A DNA stretch of 64,000 nucleotides from Pachypanchax playfairii (GCA_006937955.1 SSNP01000145.1:447356-511355); one strand, 5' to 3'. Counted from the stretch's first letter, positions 45,821 to 57,666 are shown. The notes: generated from the letters alone by a model not told the origin. A program made the numbers and translations.

Positions 45821-48800
45821 GGGCAAAAAAAATCTGATTTGATGAAATGGATCAAAAAAGCTTAATAAAATCACCAGAGATGTGCGTCAGAACATCATAC
45901 TCCATCCACACCTTGAATCAGAAGTTGTATTAAATTCACAATTAGTTTTAGTTTTATATATTAAATATAGTTTGTATTGTCTTTGAATTTAAGATATTTT
46001 AGAAAATTCAAAAGAGTGCAACAGATTTTGAATTAGCTCTCGCCATGTGCACCAAGAGTCTTGGCACAGACACTCGAAGTTGTGGCGAATGCAAATAAAG
46101 ACAGCAGTTGGTGCGAGTTGGTACATGTCTGCACAAAATGGTTGGAGCCTTAATACTGATGTAAACGTTACAGCTCCAGCTGTGACATTCTCAGAAGGAA
46201 AATGAATAGGAATCTCTCAAAAAAAACATCTGGAACAAAAATATTCCATTGTTTTACAATAATTCTAAACACAAGTTGATGAGTTTTTAAAGGGCTACAG
46301 TCTAGTTTTTGTTGTTTTGGCAAAAGTTTGTCATCTAAAATGTGAGAATTTACCATTTTTTGTACCATGAAACTGATATATACCAACGAAAATCCAGTCT
46401 ATTAAAGAATTAAGGTCTATCAGCTTTAGATTCTCATTCAGGTGGAAGAAAAATGATGGTGGAGCTTATCCCAGCAGTCATCAGGGAAAATGAAGGGTAA
46501 GAAATGAAATTTAATCCCACATGTTTTTGGACAGTAGGGGGAATCTCAGCATCAGCAGAAAGAGATGAGTCACACAGAAACACCTTACATCTTCAAAAAG
46601 GCACCATTAAAATGGAAAACCTTTATTCTGTTAGGCGACAGCGCTGACCGCCACTCTACCGTCCGGCTCCTTTGATTAACGTCTGGGTCGTTGTTTTTTT
46701 AAAGCCGGTGAAGAATTCTGAGAAACAATCGAAGATGACAAAAGTCTTTCCGGTCTAGACCCTTTAATCACTACAAGCCCAGTCACCGCTTGAAACAAAC
46801 AAACCTTAAGTGCTCAAGCCGATCAATACACTCCATCAGCAGCAGTTTCACAGCCACAGATGCTCCATGTCTGTCCTGATGGAGGCATCAACACTTGAGT
46901 GATTACCATCAGCGTACTGACCACGATCAGCACACGGTGGCTGAAGTGGACTGGAGAGCGGCTCGCTTCTAACAACGGCCTGGAGGAAAGCCAATCGTTG
47001 CCACGGTGACAGAGCTGTGGAGAAATATCTCTTTGTATTGTTACCAAGGCAACAACGGAGGAAAAAGTGGGGATGGAGGAAGAAGGAGATGAATGAAGTG
47101 AGGGGCGAGTTTGCAGGAGGATGAGATGGAAAAGACGAGAGGGGAGAGAGGACGAGGTGGGGGGACGTTGGCGTCTTTGAGGCAGAGAGATGTGAGCTCA
47201 GGGCTTTTATTATCCCCCCTCATCTCTGTTTTGTTTATGCTGGATGATTCTCGTCTGCGTGGGAGAATTTACAGTTTGCTGTAACCTCATCCCAAACAAA
47301 GTTACTCAGCAGATTCTTTTGAGTCAGATGCAGCGCTTCTTTTATAAGTCAGCTCAAAGAGGACACAGTGAGTCAATGGCTGCTTTACCTGAAGACTGAG
47401 TTCAGCAATACAACAGCAATCCCACTCTCTTTTTCAGGCTTCCTCACTGTAACATTCTTTAAAATCTTTTTTCTATTCTTGTCCGTCGTCTTTTTTGCCT
47501 TCCATCATCCACTTTCTCACTCTCCTTTTTTTTCCCCCCGTGGAGCCGAGAACTGGATCCAAAATCTTTCAAGGTTTTGAACTGAGAGTTGAAAACATTT
47601 ATTGGAGTCATTTTTATAACTTATGAACCTCTTTGCTCTGGGGCTCCAGTAATTCCCACTGTGTTTGAATTGATTGCATAAATCTAGCTGGCAAGAATAA
47701 CGCTGCAGAAAATGTTTGTTCTCAGCATCTCTTGATTTAGGATCCAAGCGTGAGGCAGAAAACACAAGAGGCTTTACAGCAGCTCTGTCTGCATTATGAT
47801 AAATATGATGAATAATGCAACAATTTTACATGCTCGTGAGTCCAGAAAAGTTTTAAGTTGATGGACGTGCTTGACAGAGACAATGAATGACTTTTTCATT
47901 GTTCTTCTGGTTGCATGTGGGCTTCATATGCAGATTTATGCAGCAGTCTGTATCTCTGCAAGCTTAATTTCTAATCAGAAAATCCCAAATTTTTTGTTTG
48001 TATGCAGCTCCATGAAAAGTGAGTTGCTTGAGGGGGCAATCAGAGTCAAACATAATTGAATCAAATCCCTTGAAAGCAGCAACGGATTTTATCTCAACCT
48101 TCATACATGTTTCAAATGAAATAAAATATTTAAACTCACCGCAAACGAAATGAAAACTTCTTTTAGTTTTTAACACATTAATTAATTGTGTTGTTTGTTC
48201 TTTCTACGCTCAACAAGAAGCTTGACATGACAAGAGAAGCACAGCAGGAAAACAAAAAAAAAAGATAAATTAAACAGCTTCAGTCCTAATTCTTTTTCTA
48301 ACCAAGAAGTCTGAATATTTCAATGTCTGTTATCTTATCTCACCTGGGAGTCAGACTAGATTAGAGTTAGACGTACAAGAAACACCGGGTGGTGTCATAA
48401 AAAGTCACAAAAACTCAAGTTTGCACAGGAGAATTCATCCATACTGTCATAAAAACACAAACACACACCAGATAGACTGGCCACGTTGTTCCTGCAGAGA
48501 TTTCACACATTTCTGTCTCTTTTTTTTCCCCACAACAGGGACTCACACACTTTATTTCTGTATCCATATTTCACTTTTTGAATGAAGGCTTTCATTTCAG
48601 CTGTTTTTCTACAAAAACAATCCTGTTTTTATTTTAGTGTAGGTGTGGTCAGAGTTTTGTTGTAATCCCCCAAAATGTATTACCTGTCAGCTAAAACTAG
48701 ATAATATCTGCCCTTTCCTATTTCGTCTCAGACACACTGATCTGTTCCTGCCTGTAGTCTCAGACTCAAGTCTGTTTACATTGATTTTTCCGCTAAACTC

Positions 48801-49211
48801 TGGAATATTTCCCATTTAAAAAAAAAATAACTGAACACAACTTTAATCTTCATCATAATTTACTAGAATATGATTGAAATATTCTTGCTGGCAGGTTACT
48901 TCCTGTCTCTGCTCCTCTGGAATCTATTGTACAAAATCTGGTGTTTCTCATCTTCAGCAGAAAGATAAACAAGACAGAACTTGTAAAATGTATTTGGATT
49001 CTTTTATTATCCTCATAATGTTTACCAATGTTCACAGACAGGGTCGATAAGAAAATTGATGTTCGAGATGTTTTTTGTCGCCTGCAAAAACTTTTTCTGA
49101 TCTATTTTGTTCTTTTTGTCAATATGACATTTTCAGAACATTTTTTAGTTTCTATTTTTCTACTTGGGTAAAAACATTTGGTTAAAAAACATTTTAGCCA
49201 ATATTTAAATT
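45821..49211. other. intergenic, nothing firmly recognised
   Basis: Mostly AT-rich unique sequence. A purine-rich G/A tract lies at 47055-47170. I see no exon with splice sites. Confidence 0.5.
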
Positions 49212-49975
49212 TTAAAGGTGGAATATTGAACATGAACACCACAACAACAGAGGAAGGCCTCCAGCCATCGGGGTGTCAGGCTCGTGACCCCCGTGTCAGA
49301 TGCCACGAAAATTCCTCACAAAAGCCCACTCTGATCCCTGATAGAAGAAGAGTCCTATCTGTTTGTCGCTCAGTCATCGATACAGTCCATGGCAAATAGC
49401 TCACTTATCTGCCTTGGCTTTTCTCAAGCAAACCAAAACTTCCAGCAGGATCCTCTGTCCTCCTCATGCCATCCTGCATACCTCACTTCTCCACCCAGCC
49501 ACGCCATCCAGCCAAACCTGCAGCCTGGACTTCCACACACTTCCACCACCTGCTGCTCTGTCTTAGCCTGTGAGCTGCTGATAAAGACTTTTCCACACGA
49601 CACTGCTCGTCACATGTCGGGGAATCCCCTATGGTAAGTCAATAAGGTCAAAAATCACCACATATCCCCGGTGCTTCCAGCTGCTTGACCAGCAGACTCC
49701 ACAGTACCAGCCTCGCTGCTACAGACTATTCACCATATCAGGCAACCTGCAATGGTGCCCGCTGCTCTGCCAGCTATTGGCTGGTAGATGTAAACAACAT
49801 GCAAACATCGTGCCCGTCAAAATTAATATTCTAATGTATTTTATTTCAAATATAGTTTCTAAATAAAATGCTGTATTTTGATTCTACAACTCTCTAAACG
49901 CCCCATAGATGCATTATTTTGTTAGAAATACTGCTTTTTATAAAAATATTCCATATCGTACATTTATTGAACCAT
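49212..49975 (+). mobile_element. TTAA MITE family C, copy 2
   Basis: It starts at TTAA 49212-49215 with AGGTGGAATATTGAACATG. It continues in parallel with copy 3 through TCCCCGGTGCTTCCAGCTGC and AATGGTGCCCGCTGCTCTGC. The right end is decayed (ATATTCCATATCGTACATTTA at about 49945-49966) and has lost the terminal TTAA. Confidence 0.82.
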
Positions 49976-50309
49976 TTTAGAGCAACGCTGCAATGAGATT
50001 ATATAAACGTTCAGCTGAATCTGGTTTTATCAGTATAGTCATGGACTGTCTACAAATATTTTATTATCCTTGTGCAAAGGCAGCAGAATAAAACAGAGTG
50101 TGAAGTCTGTTTGTCTAAAAGAAATTCAGGTTGCATCTCATTGGCAGTTTCAAAGCAAAGAAATAGAGAAAAGAAGGAGAGCGAGCAGTTCTATGTGAAC
50201 AAGTCAAAACTAAAACAACTGGAAACACATTTTATTAAAAAACCTAAAACTTTCCCAAAATCAGTCTGCTAATGTGCTTCCAAAAGGTATATCATTACCA
50301 AATAGAACA

Positions 50310-51021
50310 GTAGCTACGTTTACATGGGCACATTTAATCGGAATAAACGCCCAATCGGAAAAAAAATACGTCATGTAAACATGTCAATCAGAATGTTTTG
50401 ATCCGATGCAGCCTGATCAGAATGAAATTTACTTCCGATCGAGAGGGGTGGTTTTGTCCGATCTTCATTCGGATAGACGTGCATGTATACACCCATTCAG
50501 AAAGAAAGGGTGAAAAGAGCCCACTGCGCATGCGTACAACTTCAGCGTGACGTCTTTCCGCTGTCGCAGATCCAAGTAGAAAACATGGCGGGAAGTAAAC
50601 AGAAGTGGTCTGCTGGTGCAGTCATCCTGTCATCCTGCTCTCCTCTCCTGTGGTGGAGGAGCAGTAACAATAGGTATTCAGCCGCTAGCTTGGTTAATGC
50701 GACCAGTAAAAACCCAAACATAAAGGTAATCACCCGCAGAGGGTCCATATTGGGGAAAACGTGAGTCAGATCGAGCACACGATGGGGCGGGAAAGACGCG
50801 CAGAAAGGATGGAGTTTGTTTACTTTTTTTTCTTCCCCCGGAGAGACAACTCGCTGTGCGCATGCTCAACTCATTTAACCTGATTGAGTGCTTGGTGCAT
50901 GTGTACTCATGACATGATCAGATCATTTCAGTTAGTGTCCATGTAAACAGGGATTTGGGAATTCAGATCGACCAAGATTTTAATCAGATTGGGGAAATTT
51001 GGCGCATGTAAACGTAGCTAC
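50310..51021. mobile_element. Harbinger-like MITE with 17-bp perfect ends
   Basis: GTAGCTACGTTTACATG (50310-50326) is exactly inverted at 51005-51021. These ends recur in many fish genomes. The flanks (ACA, AGA) do not give a clean duplication. On the + strand, ATGGCGGGAAGTAAACAGAAGTGG (50585-) opens MAGSKQKWSAGAV, which resembles the start of the Myb/SANT-like accessory protein of Harbinger elements. The frame degenerates afterwards. Confidence 0.78.
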
Positions 51022-52767
51022 AGATAAACAGTCCCTGTGACTGTGATAGTTCAACTTGCATGTTGAACAATAAAACAACTCGTGATCATCTAACAATAGA
51101 TTTCCATTTCAGTTGTTAGAAATTTAGTTTGAAGGTTTGCAGAGACCCTTCAAGCTCATACAACCACAATAACCGTGTCGTTTCATGTGATGTAACAGTG
51201 AGATGCACAACTGAAATCCATGTTGTGTAAAAACAGAATAAATCATTCAGTAGACCATTGCAGTAATATTACCTGCTTGCAGATCAGACAAAAACAAATT
51301 GTTGTGCTCTGAACATCTTTAAGATAAACCTTTGGAGTATAAACAGACTAAACAGAATAATCTAATGATAATTTATAAATTAGCAGTTTAAGATTACTTC
51401 TTTATAAAAATAAAAAATACAACAACATATTTCAGTAGCACATCAGCGGTAACGGAAGGGCCTTTTCACACAAACATTTTCTCTGTGTCGTTGAAAAACA
51501 TGCCTGGGGTATTGTTGTTTCCTCAAACAATAAAGATGTGTAAATAAATATTTCCTCTGTAAAAATTTAAACAATGACAATTAAAATTACTATTCAAAAT
51601 GCACTTAATCTAGAAATGAAGTGTAGAAGAAGTTCTTCTTCTTCTACTACACAATTTATGTATGCACCTAGCTTGTGGCCTCTACTTCATTCATTTTTGC
51701 AAATATGCTCAATTGGCTTAAATTGGCGAAACTGTCGGTTGAGAAATTGAAAGGCACTGATAAAAGAGAGGAACCAAGAGAGAGTGACGAATCAAAGGCA
51801 TTAATCTGAGTAAGTATTAGTCTTTATATTACTGGTTCAAATATACTGGAAATACTCAGCGCTCCTCTGTTTCTTCATCTCGCTGTAGTTAAACCATGTT
51901 ATTGCAATTTAATTCAAATTATTGGCGTTCTAATGTTATTTCCATAACCTGTGTTTTTTGCCCTAAAACTGGAAGCTTGCACATAACTTTTTTTCTTTTT
52001 TTTTTTTTTTACAGACGCAGGAGCACATCATTGTGATCATTAGAGCATTAGATGTGGTTTTTGTTCATTTAAGTAAACATGCCGTCTTTAATATAGCCTA
52101 AATAAAATTCAACGTCCTTTCAACAGTAACAAAAATGCTTGTGGCATTATTTTGAAGGTGCGGGGGGGTTGGGGGTGCGTCAACACGGCCGGGACATAAA
52201 AGGGGGTGCATGGCAAAATAAGTTTGGGAACAGCTGGTCTAAATAGTAAATATGTTGTGGAAATACATGCAGAGCATGATGAGCATGCAGGTTAACAGAC
52301 TTTATTAAATCTAACACAGCCTTCCTCAAACTCAACAAGTGATTTTAGCTCATTGATGCCAATAAAAGACTTTACCTCAACATCAGTGGCTTAAAGTAAG
52401 ACATTAAAGAAGCAGATCAATAACTGCTTTAATGCAAATGGATTTTCTTGTGGTTCTTCATGTTTCACCTCTGATCCAACAGACTGACTTAGTTTGAACT
52501 TTAAAGTTATTTGTGCCTTGGAAGTATCAAAGCTGCTTGTGTAAGATGTCGAGGGGGATAGTGTCAAAACTGAAATAAAGGGAAAATATTCAGGGGAGGA
52601 ATGTTTAGACTGCTTTGTAGGTTTCTGACAGGTGATGCCAAAGGCAACCACATCTGTATGGTAACAGCTGCTTTGGTTTGATGTACAAGATGTTTTACTT
52701 CCATTTACCAAACTCTGTTTTCCCTGTGTAGAACAGGGTGAGCTTTGTCCTTTCAGAGGATCTCTTA
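51022..52767. other. intergenic, with a small hAT-like end
   Basis: AT-rich sequence without a gene. About 52140-52245 carries GGGGGTGCATGGCAAAATAA then AGTTTGGGAACAGCTGGTCT, the inverted form of the CAGxxGTTCCCAAACTT terminus of hAT elements; only one end is seen. Confidence 0.5.
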
Positions 52768-53449
52768 TGGTGCATTCACACCGGCCACTTTGTCAACGTC
52801 AAGCAACGCTGATAACGCTCCAAATTTGACGTTTGAAGTTGAAGCTCATAACGCCTGCCAGTCAGAGCGCATAGGCGTTAAAGCTTGTAAAGCCTGACTG
52901 AAAAAGAGCGCGAAGGCGGGGCTTCCTTTGTTATGGGATGTTCGGAGCTATGGCGGATCATATTGAGACAGTGGCTTGGATTTATTTACTTCATAGATCT
53001 AGACAACGTCGACGTCGGGTGCATCAGCGCCGTTTGTGGATACACCCCATTCTTCAGATGCGTTCTGAGTTTGGTGAGTTTAACCATTTGCTCCAGGAGC
53101 GTTTGGATGAGGTTCATTTATCTTCCATTTTGGCTGATCCCGCTTCTTTCCGGCTACGTGCTGTGACGTCTTACGTCACTACGATGAGACGCTCTGATTG
53201 GTTGACATGCCGCTTCAAGAGCGTTAAGAGCGTCAAAAGTTCAGCTAGCTGAACTTTGACCTTTTCTAGCTTTTCTAGCGTTTCAAGTGTCAACGCCTGA
53301 AACGCTAGAAAAGCTTGAAAAGTTGCAGGTCATAACGCTCACAAAGCGCCGCAGAGCTGTTGACGTCTGTCTGACGCCCGTCCACCATAGACTTTACATA
53401 TAAACTTGCTGCTTATGAAGTTGATGGTTGGGCCGGTGTGAATGCACCT
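52768..53449. mobile_element. Harbinger-type MITE, sister of 6148-6745
   Basis: Ends TGGTGCATTCACACCGGCCA and GGCCGGTGTGAATGCACC, flanked by TTA (52765-52767 and 53450-53452). The same family as the intron copy but with a longer transposase remnant, which here lies on the + strand. GTTCAGCTAGCTGAACTT and neighbouring CGTT/AACG words form secondary palindromes. Confidence 0.88.
52950..53252 (+). pseudogene. PIF/Harbinger transposase N-terminal exon remnant
   Basis: ATG at 52950 opens MADHIETVAWIYLL, then an arginine-rich stretch, then LWIHPILQMRSEFGEFNHLL, then LDEVHLSSILADPASFRLRA. W-I-H-P followed by the Q-rich helix is the N-terminal landmark of Harbinger nucleases. The F-x-R-Y-F-R-[ML]-S block seen in the intron copy is missing here, replaced by unrelated residues. 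No DDE residues remain. The frame stays open for about 100 codons, more than in the 6-kb copy, but it is only a fragment of a roughly 350-400 residue protein. Confidence 0.68.
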
Positions 53450-53455
53450 TTAGAC

Positions 53456-54276
53456 TTAAAGGTGGGATATGGAACAGAATAACAGCACAAAGCCTTCAGC
53501 CATCTGGGTGTCAGACTCGTTAACCCCCCCCCACGCGCGCACGTGTGCTCCAATGCTGAGATCGACCAATATTCCTCACCAAACCCACTCTGATCCCCGA
53601 TCAGAGCAGGACAATAAAATATAATTTTCAGTTCACTAATCATGCTCTCCAGCCCCGCTGATCACACTGACTCTGATAAAAGCAGCTCCAACCTGTTTGA
53701 AGTTCAATCATTGATTCAATCCGTGGCAATGAGTTCACAGTTGCACCGCGGCTCGTCTAGAGCAAACCAAAACTTCCTTTAGTCCCTCTTAAGATCCTCT
53801 TTCCTCCTCACACACCATCCTGCACGCCCCACTTATCCAGTAAAATAAAAAAAGCAATAAAATCCTCTGTGGTGTGTCTTCCAGTCAAAAAAGTGGCCCA
53901 AAACGTTCATCCACATGTAGCTCCGTGTTGCTAGCTGCTAATAAAAACATTTCCACACAGAACTTGCTCGTTACAGGGGAAACCCTCTATGGCAAGCAAA
54001 TAAGGTATATAATCACCGCATGTCCCCGGTGCTTCCAGCTGCTTGACCTGCAGACTCCACAGCACCAGCCTCACTGTGCTGGATTATTTATGGTATTAGG
54101 CAACCCAAAATGGTGCCCGCTGCTCTGCCAGCTAATGGCTGGTAGATGTAAAGAAAATGCCAACGTCCTGTCAAAATTAATATTTTATAATATTTTACTT
54201 CAAATATAATTTTTAAAGGAAATGCTGTATTTTCATTCTACATACTTGTTACAAATATTCCATATACCACCTTTAA
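53456..54276 (+). mobile_element. TTAA MITE family C, copy 3 (both ends)
   Basis: TTAA at 53456-53459 and 54273-54276. Ends AGGTGGGATATGGAAC and ATTCCATATACCACCT are inverted repeats (about 15 of 16). This is the only copy of family C with both termini, so it sets the family length at about 0.82 kb. Just 3 bp (53453-53455) separates it from the TTA of the Harbinger MITE on its left. Confidence 0.88.
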
Positions 54277-54387
54277 CTAATGGAACTGAAGGGCCATGCA
54301 GTGAAATATTGAAGACTGTCCAAATCTGTTGTGACAAATCATTTATGCACAATGACTTGCTGCGTTTGACTTGTACTATAATCAGCA

Positions 54388-54880
54388 TTTAGCTAACTTC
54401 TGTTGCATGTTGTAAGACCAGTCAAATCAGAGTCCTGCAGTTCATGTAGAAAACCAAATATGTCTGCGCTAAGTCCCTCTCCCCCTCCCCTTCTTGATTT
54501 TTCTGCTGGGTTGCCAGTTCCAATGTTGATCCTCATTTTATTTCTCTTGTATTTGTTCCGTTTTTGGGAAGGATGTTTCTTGGGTTTCATCTCATGGCTG
54601 CTTCTTTTACTTTGTGCTGCTGGTCGTTGCTGAATTGTAACTGCTTGTGTTGAAGACTTGACAACTTTGCAGGCTCATGTGATTAGTTATGGAACCAGGA
54701 AGTCTGGACGTGGAACAGTTATTGTAAACAATGATTCTGTCCCGGACCGGTATTTTTAAAGTGACAGAAACTAGCGACCACCCAGTTTTGTTACGATGTG
54801 GCTTTATTTTCAGCATCGGTGAGACGTTAGACTATTGTGTGAGTATTTACCTGTAAAATTCTTACATCTTGTACCTTTAA
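54388..54880 (-). mobile_element. TTAA MITE family B, copy 2
   Basis: Reverse complement of 29752-30246. The 5' end of the element is at TTAA 54877-54880 (TTAAAGGTACAAGATGTAAG on the minus strand). The other end, near 54388, has decayed. On the minus strand the coding trace MKPKKHPSQKRNKYKRNKMR then INIGTGNPAEKS is open here (54393-54590), whereas copy 1 has a stop. Confidence 0.8.
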
Positions 54881-56605
54881 CTAAAGATATGTAGCCAGTA
54901 AGTTACATTAGAAGTCATTTTCAGTTTTTTTCTCTCTTGTATAAACAATAGCATTTTTGTTTTTGTGAGTTGGGTTTGATTTTGGCACAACTTGCTTTAC
55001 AAATAAGACAAATTAGACATTAGATGTTGCAGTAATGTCATAAAAAAAACAAATCAGTGTGATTCCAGTTTGTGTTGCCTTGTAATTTCATGTCTCACAT
55101 TTGTTGTTGTTGAGATAGAAGCTTTAATTTTACTTCCACGGAAGACACCGGTGTTTCTGGAGGGTGTTTGTGGCTTCGTCGTTGCTTGATGCATCTTCAC
55201 ATGGTGTTTGTGGATCACACAGTGAACTATGCTGACAGAAAGTGCAATCTAGAAGTGTTTTTGAGCTCATGCAGTGATTGTCCAGTAGAAAAATCAAGCC
55301 TGTTGTTGATGAAGTGCTGCCTCAGGGCCTGCAAATCACAAACATCCAGTTTTCACCTTGTTGCTCAGAAATTCCTCCTGATTCTCTGAAGCTGTTGATA
55401 TTATTCTCTGTAGATGAGGGATCTATATAGTTTATTATTATGTAGAAAGTTTTCTAAAATTGTGCCACGATTTTTATAAGTAGTTTATAGAGTCCCTCGA
55501 TGCAGGAATAGATTTAAAAACTCATTAATCATCCCTCAATTTTTAAATACAAACTGAGAAGATTTTATTTCCTTGCTTTTAATGAAGTTCCAGTTTTACT
55601 TACATCTCTTATGTGACCTGTTTTTTTAAATTAATTTTAATTGGATTTTATGTCTCCTTTTACTATGGTTTTAGCAACTATATGTATGTGTGTGTAAGTT
55701 TATTTCCAAATTGTGCCAATAACTGTTAAAGCTTATTGTTTCTTCAAAATTTTTAAAAATGTGTTGCTGCCATCAAATTCAAATCAAGATAGTATTTTCT
55801 ACATAAAATTGTAATACCAGGTTCTCTTTTTTTTCTCCAAATCACTTTTCTATGATGTCAACGCAACATCTCTTATTTCTTGCACTTTTCGACTCATGGA
55901 AATGAAACTGGGGTTTTCCAGATGGGCTCCAAACTGTTCAAACTTATTCCAAATTCAGAGACATGAGAGAAAGGCCATGATTCATGCAACTTTTTGAGAC
56001 ATTTTGGAAGTTTTTTCATGAAGGCTCATCACAGTCTGTTACAGTCACAACAAAGTGAGCCTTTACTTGGTAAAAGTCTATTTACATAAAGTTTAAATAC
56101 AAACAGTTATTCAGGTAGTTCAGGTGGAGGAAGCGAACCAGGTGTTTCTGTAAACTTTAGTTAACTACAATACAACCTCTTGGATTTTGGTTTTGACTTC
56201 ATTGTAATCAACTGATGTGAAACTCTGAGAATTGTTCCTTTGAAAGTGTTCAGTGTTTAGATTTCTGTAAGGATTAGCGAACCACAGCCATGTGTCTGTA
56301 GAAACACTTGTTAAATTTGAAACAGATTGTAGTACGTGTGATTAGAAGTAGGACACGTATCTGATCGGCAGAGAAATTGAGTCTAAAGATTGAAGAGGCA
56401 GGAAAAGTTTCTTCAGGGTGAAAGAAAATGACCTCATTGCCAGAAAGGCTGAAGTGTTTCCCATCGCGGGTATCAAGATAGTGGCAATGGATTTGACATT
56501 GTTCTACCATTTCCTGAGTAAAATTTATGTGTAAATTTGTACCCATGTGGGCAACGTTGGGTTTTTTGTCTGTATTTTCATACGTTTGGTTGTCTGTGGT
56601 TTTTT
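54881..56605. other. intergenic, with a Tc1-like terminal scrap
   Basis: No gene. At about 55745-55840, ATGTGTTGCTGCCATCAAAT and the next bases match the 3' terminal region of fish Tc1-like elements. The rest is AT-rich unique sequence. Confidence 0.5.
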
Positions 56606-57666
56606 TTAAAGAGGCCATTTCATACAAATTTCAGGACTTTATAGTTATTTCTTAAGTATTAACCAGTAATCTGAAACATTTTATCTAAAAAACGTCAGGA
56701 AACACTGATTAACAGACCTTTCAATCTGTCTGCATCAAAATTCGGGTGGTTCCGGCTCCTTCCGTCAGGCTGCTTTGTCAGCAGCTCATTCATATTCATT
56801 ATGTTAATTTGCTGGACTCTGATTGGCTAACAAACTAGCCTATGAGAGCAAGGTATACTGTTTCCTGCCCCGCTGTGCATGGCAACGCCAGACGTCGTGT
56901 CTTCCTGTTTGCTACGTCTTATGCTACAGCTTTTAGCCAGCAGCATGCTAGGCGTGGTTTCAACAGCAGGAGCTGATGAATACTAACAAATAAAGTAGTT
57001 GTGATGAAACAGATACAGGCCGTTCGAACTCGGGAGAAATCGGGTTTTATCACCACCTGCGTAGTTTAAAGCAGAACTAAGTAAGTTTTGCTCTCGCTCT
57101 CCCCCTACTGGTCCCCTGTGAAAGCTCAGTGTTGTAACGTTCCCCCGCCGCCGCCGCAGACGCAGATGCTCTGCCGATGTTCACCCGCGACTGAGCTCTC
57201 TCTCGGTCCCAATCACGCTTCCTTTTTTTCTGCTCGTCGGTCAAAAGTTTTTTCGTTCTTTTTGGGTCTGCCATCTTTGCGCTCCTAAGGGTGGCGTTGC
57301 TAACAACGGCAAGGGCTTCATGCTTGTATTTATGTACGTGAGTGTGAGTGCCGTAAAGCAGGTTTGTTCTCGCGAGATTAGTCGGGTCCGATCCACTGAA
57401 AGTTGCAAGTGCTGCTTTCAGGACACAGACCCCGGAGGGAGGGGAGGGACCCACGAATCACCCCGCCAAGTCCTTGTTTACCCCCACAGGGACTCTAGAA
57501 AACATTTATTGAGGTGAAAAAACTTACTTAGTTCTGCTTTAAGAGATTAAAACTGAAAGAGAAGTTGCTGACCTGTTTTCACCCACTATGAAAGTAAGAA
57601 CACCTGTGGAGCTAAAATATTCAACAGAAACCTCAGAAAAAACGTTTTTAATGGAAGGGCCTCTAA
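56606..57666 (+). mobile_element. TTAA MITE family A, copy 4, split by a nested insertion
   Basis: It starts at TTAA 56606-56609. The body matches copies 1-3 up to 57065 (GCGTAGTT) and resumes at 57543 (GAGATTAAAACTGAAAGAGA). The 57066-57542 block between is a different TTAA element. The right terminus is eroded (GGGCCTCTAATG). The ATG+GTAAG site here reads ATGAAAGTAAGA. Confidence 0.87.
57066..57542 (-). mobile_element. nested TTAA MITE family G with coding trace
   Basis: TTAA at 57066-57069 and 57539-57542, duplicated from the single site of family A. Ends AGCAGAACTAAGTAAGTTTT and the inverted AACTTACTTAGTTCTGCT match over at least 18 bp. On the minus strand an ATG near 57274 opens MADPKRTKKLLTDEQKKRKR then DWDRERAQSRVNIG, a basic segment ending in R-V-N-I-G. 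A CCGCCGCCGCC run lies at about 57146-57156. Confidence 0.88.

Noticed and set aside
46740..47040. Region near 46.8-47.0 kb as another conserved element
   Set aside because: Some balanced composition is visible, but nothing sets it apart clearly from its flanks, so it was not listed.
54393..54590. KPKKHPSQKRNK...RINIG frame as a host gene
   Set aside because: It lies wholly inside a TTAA MITE whose second copy carries a stop in the same frame. Treated as a coding trace of the element.
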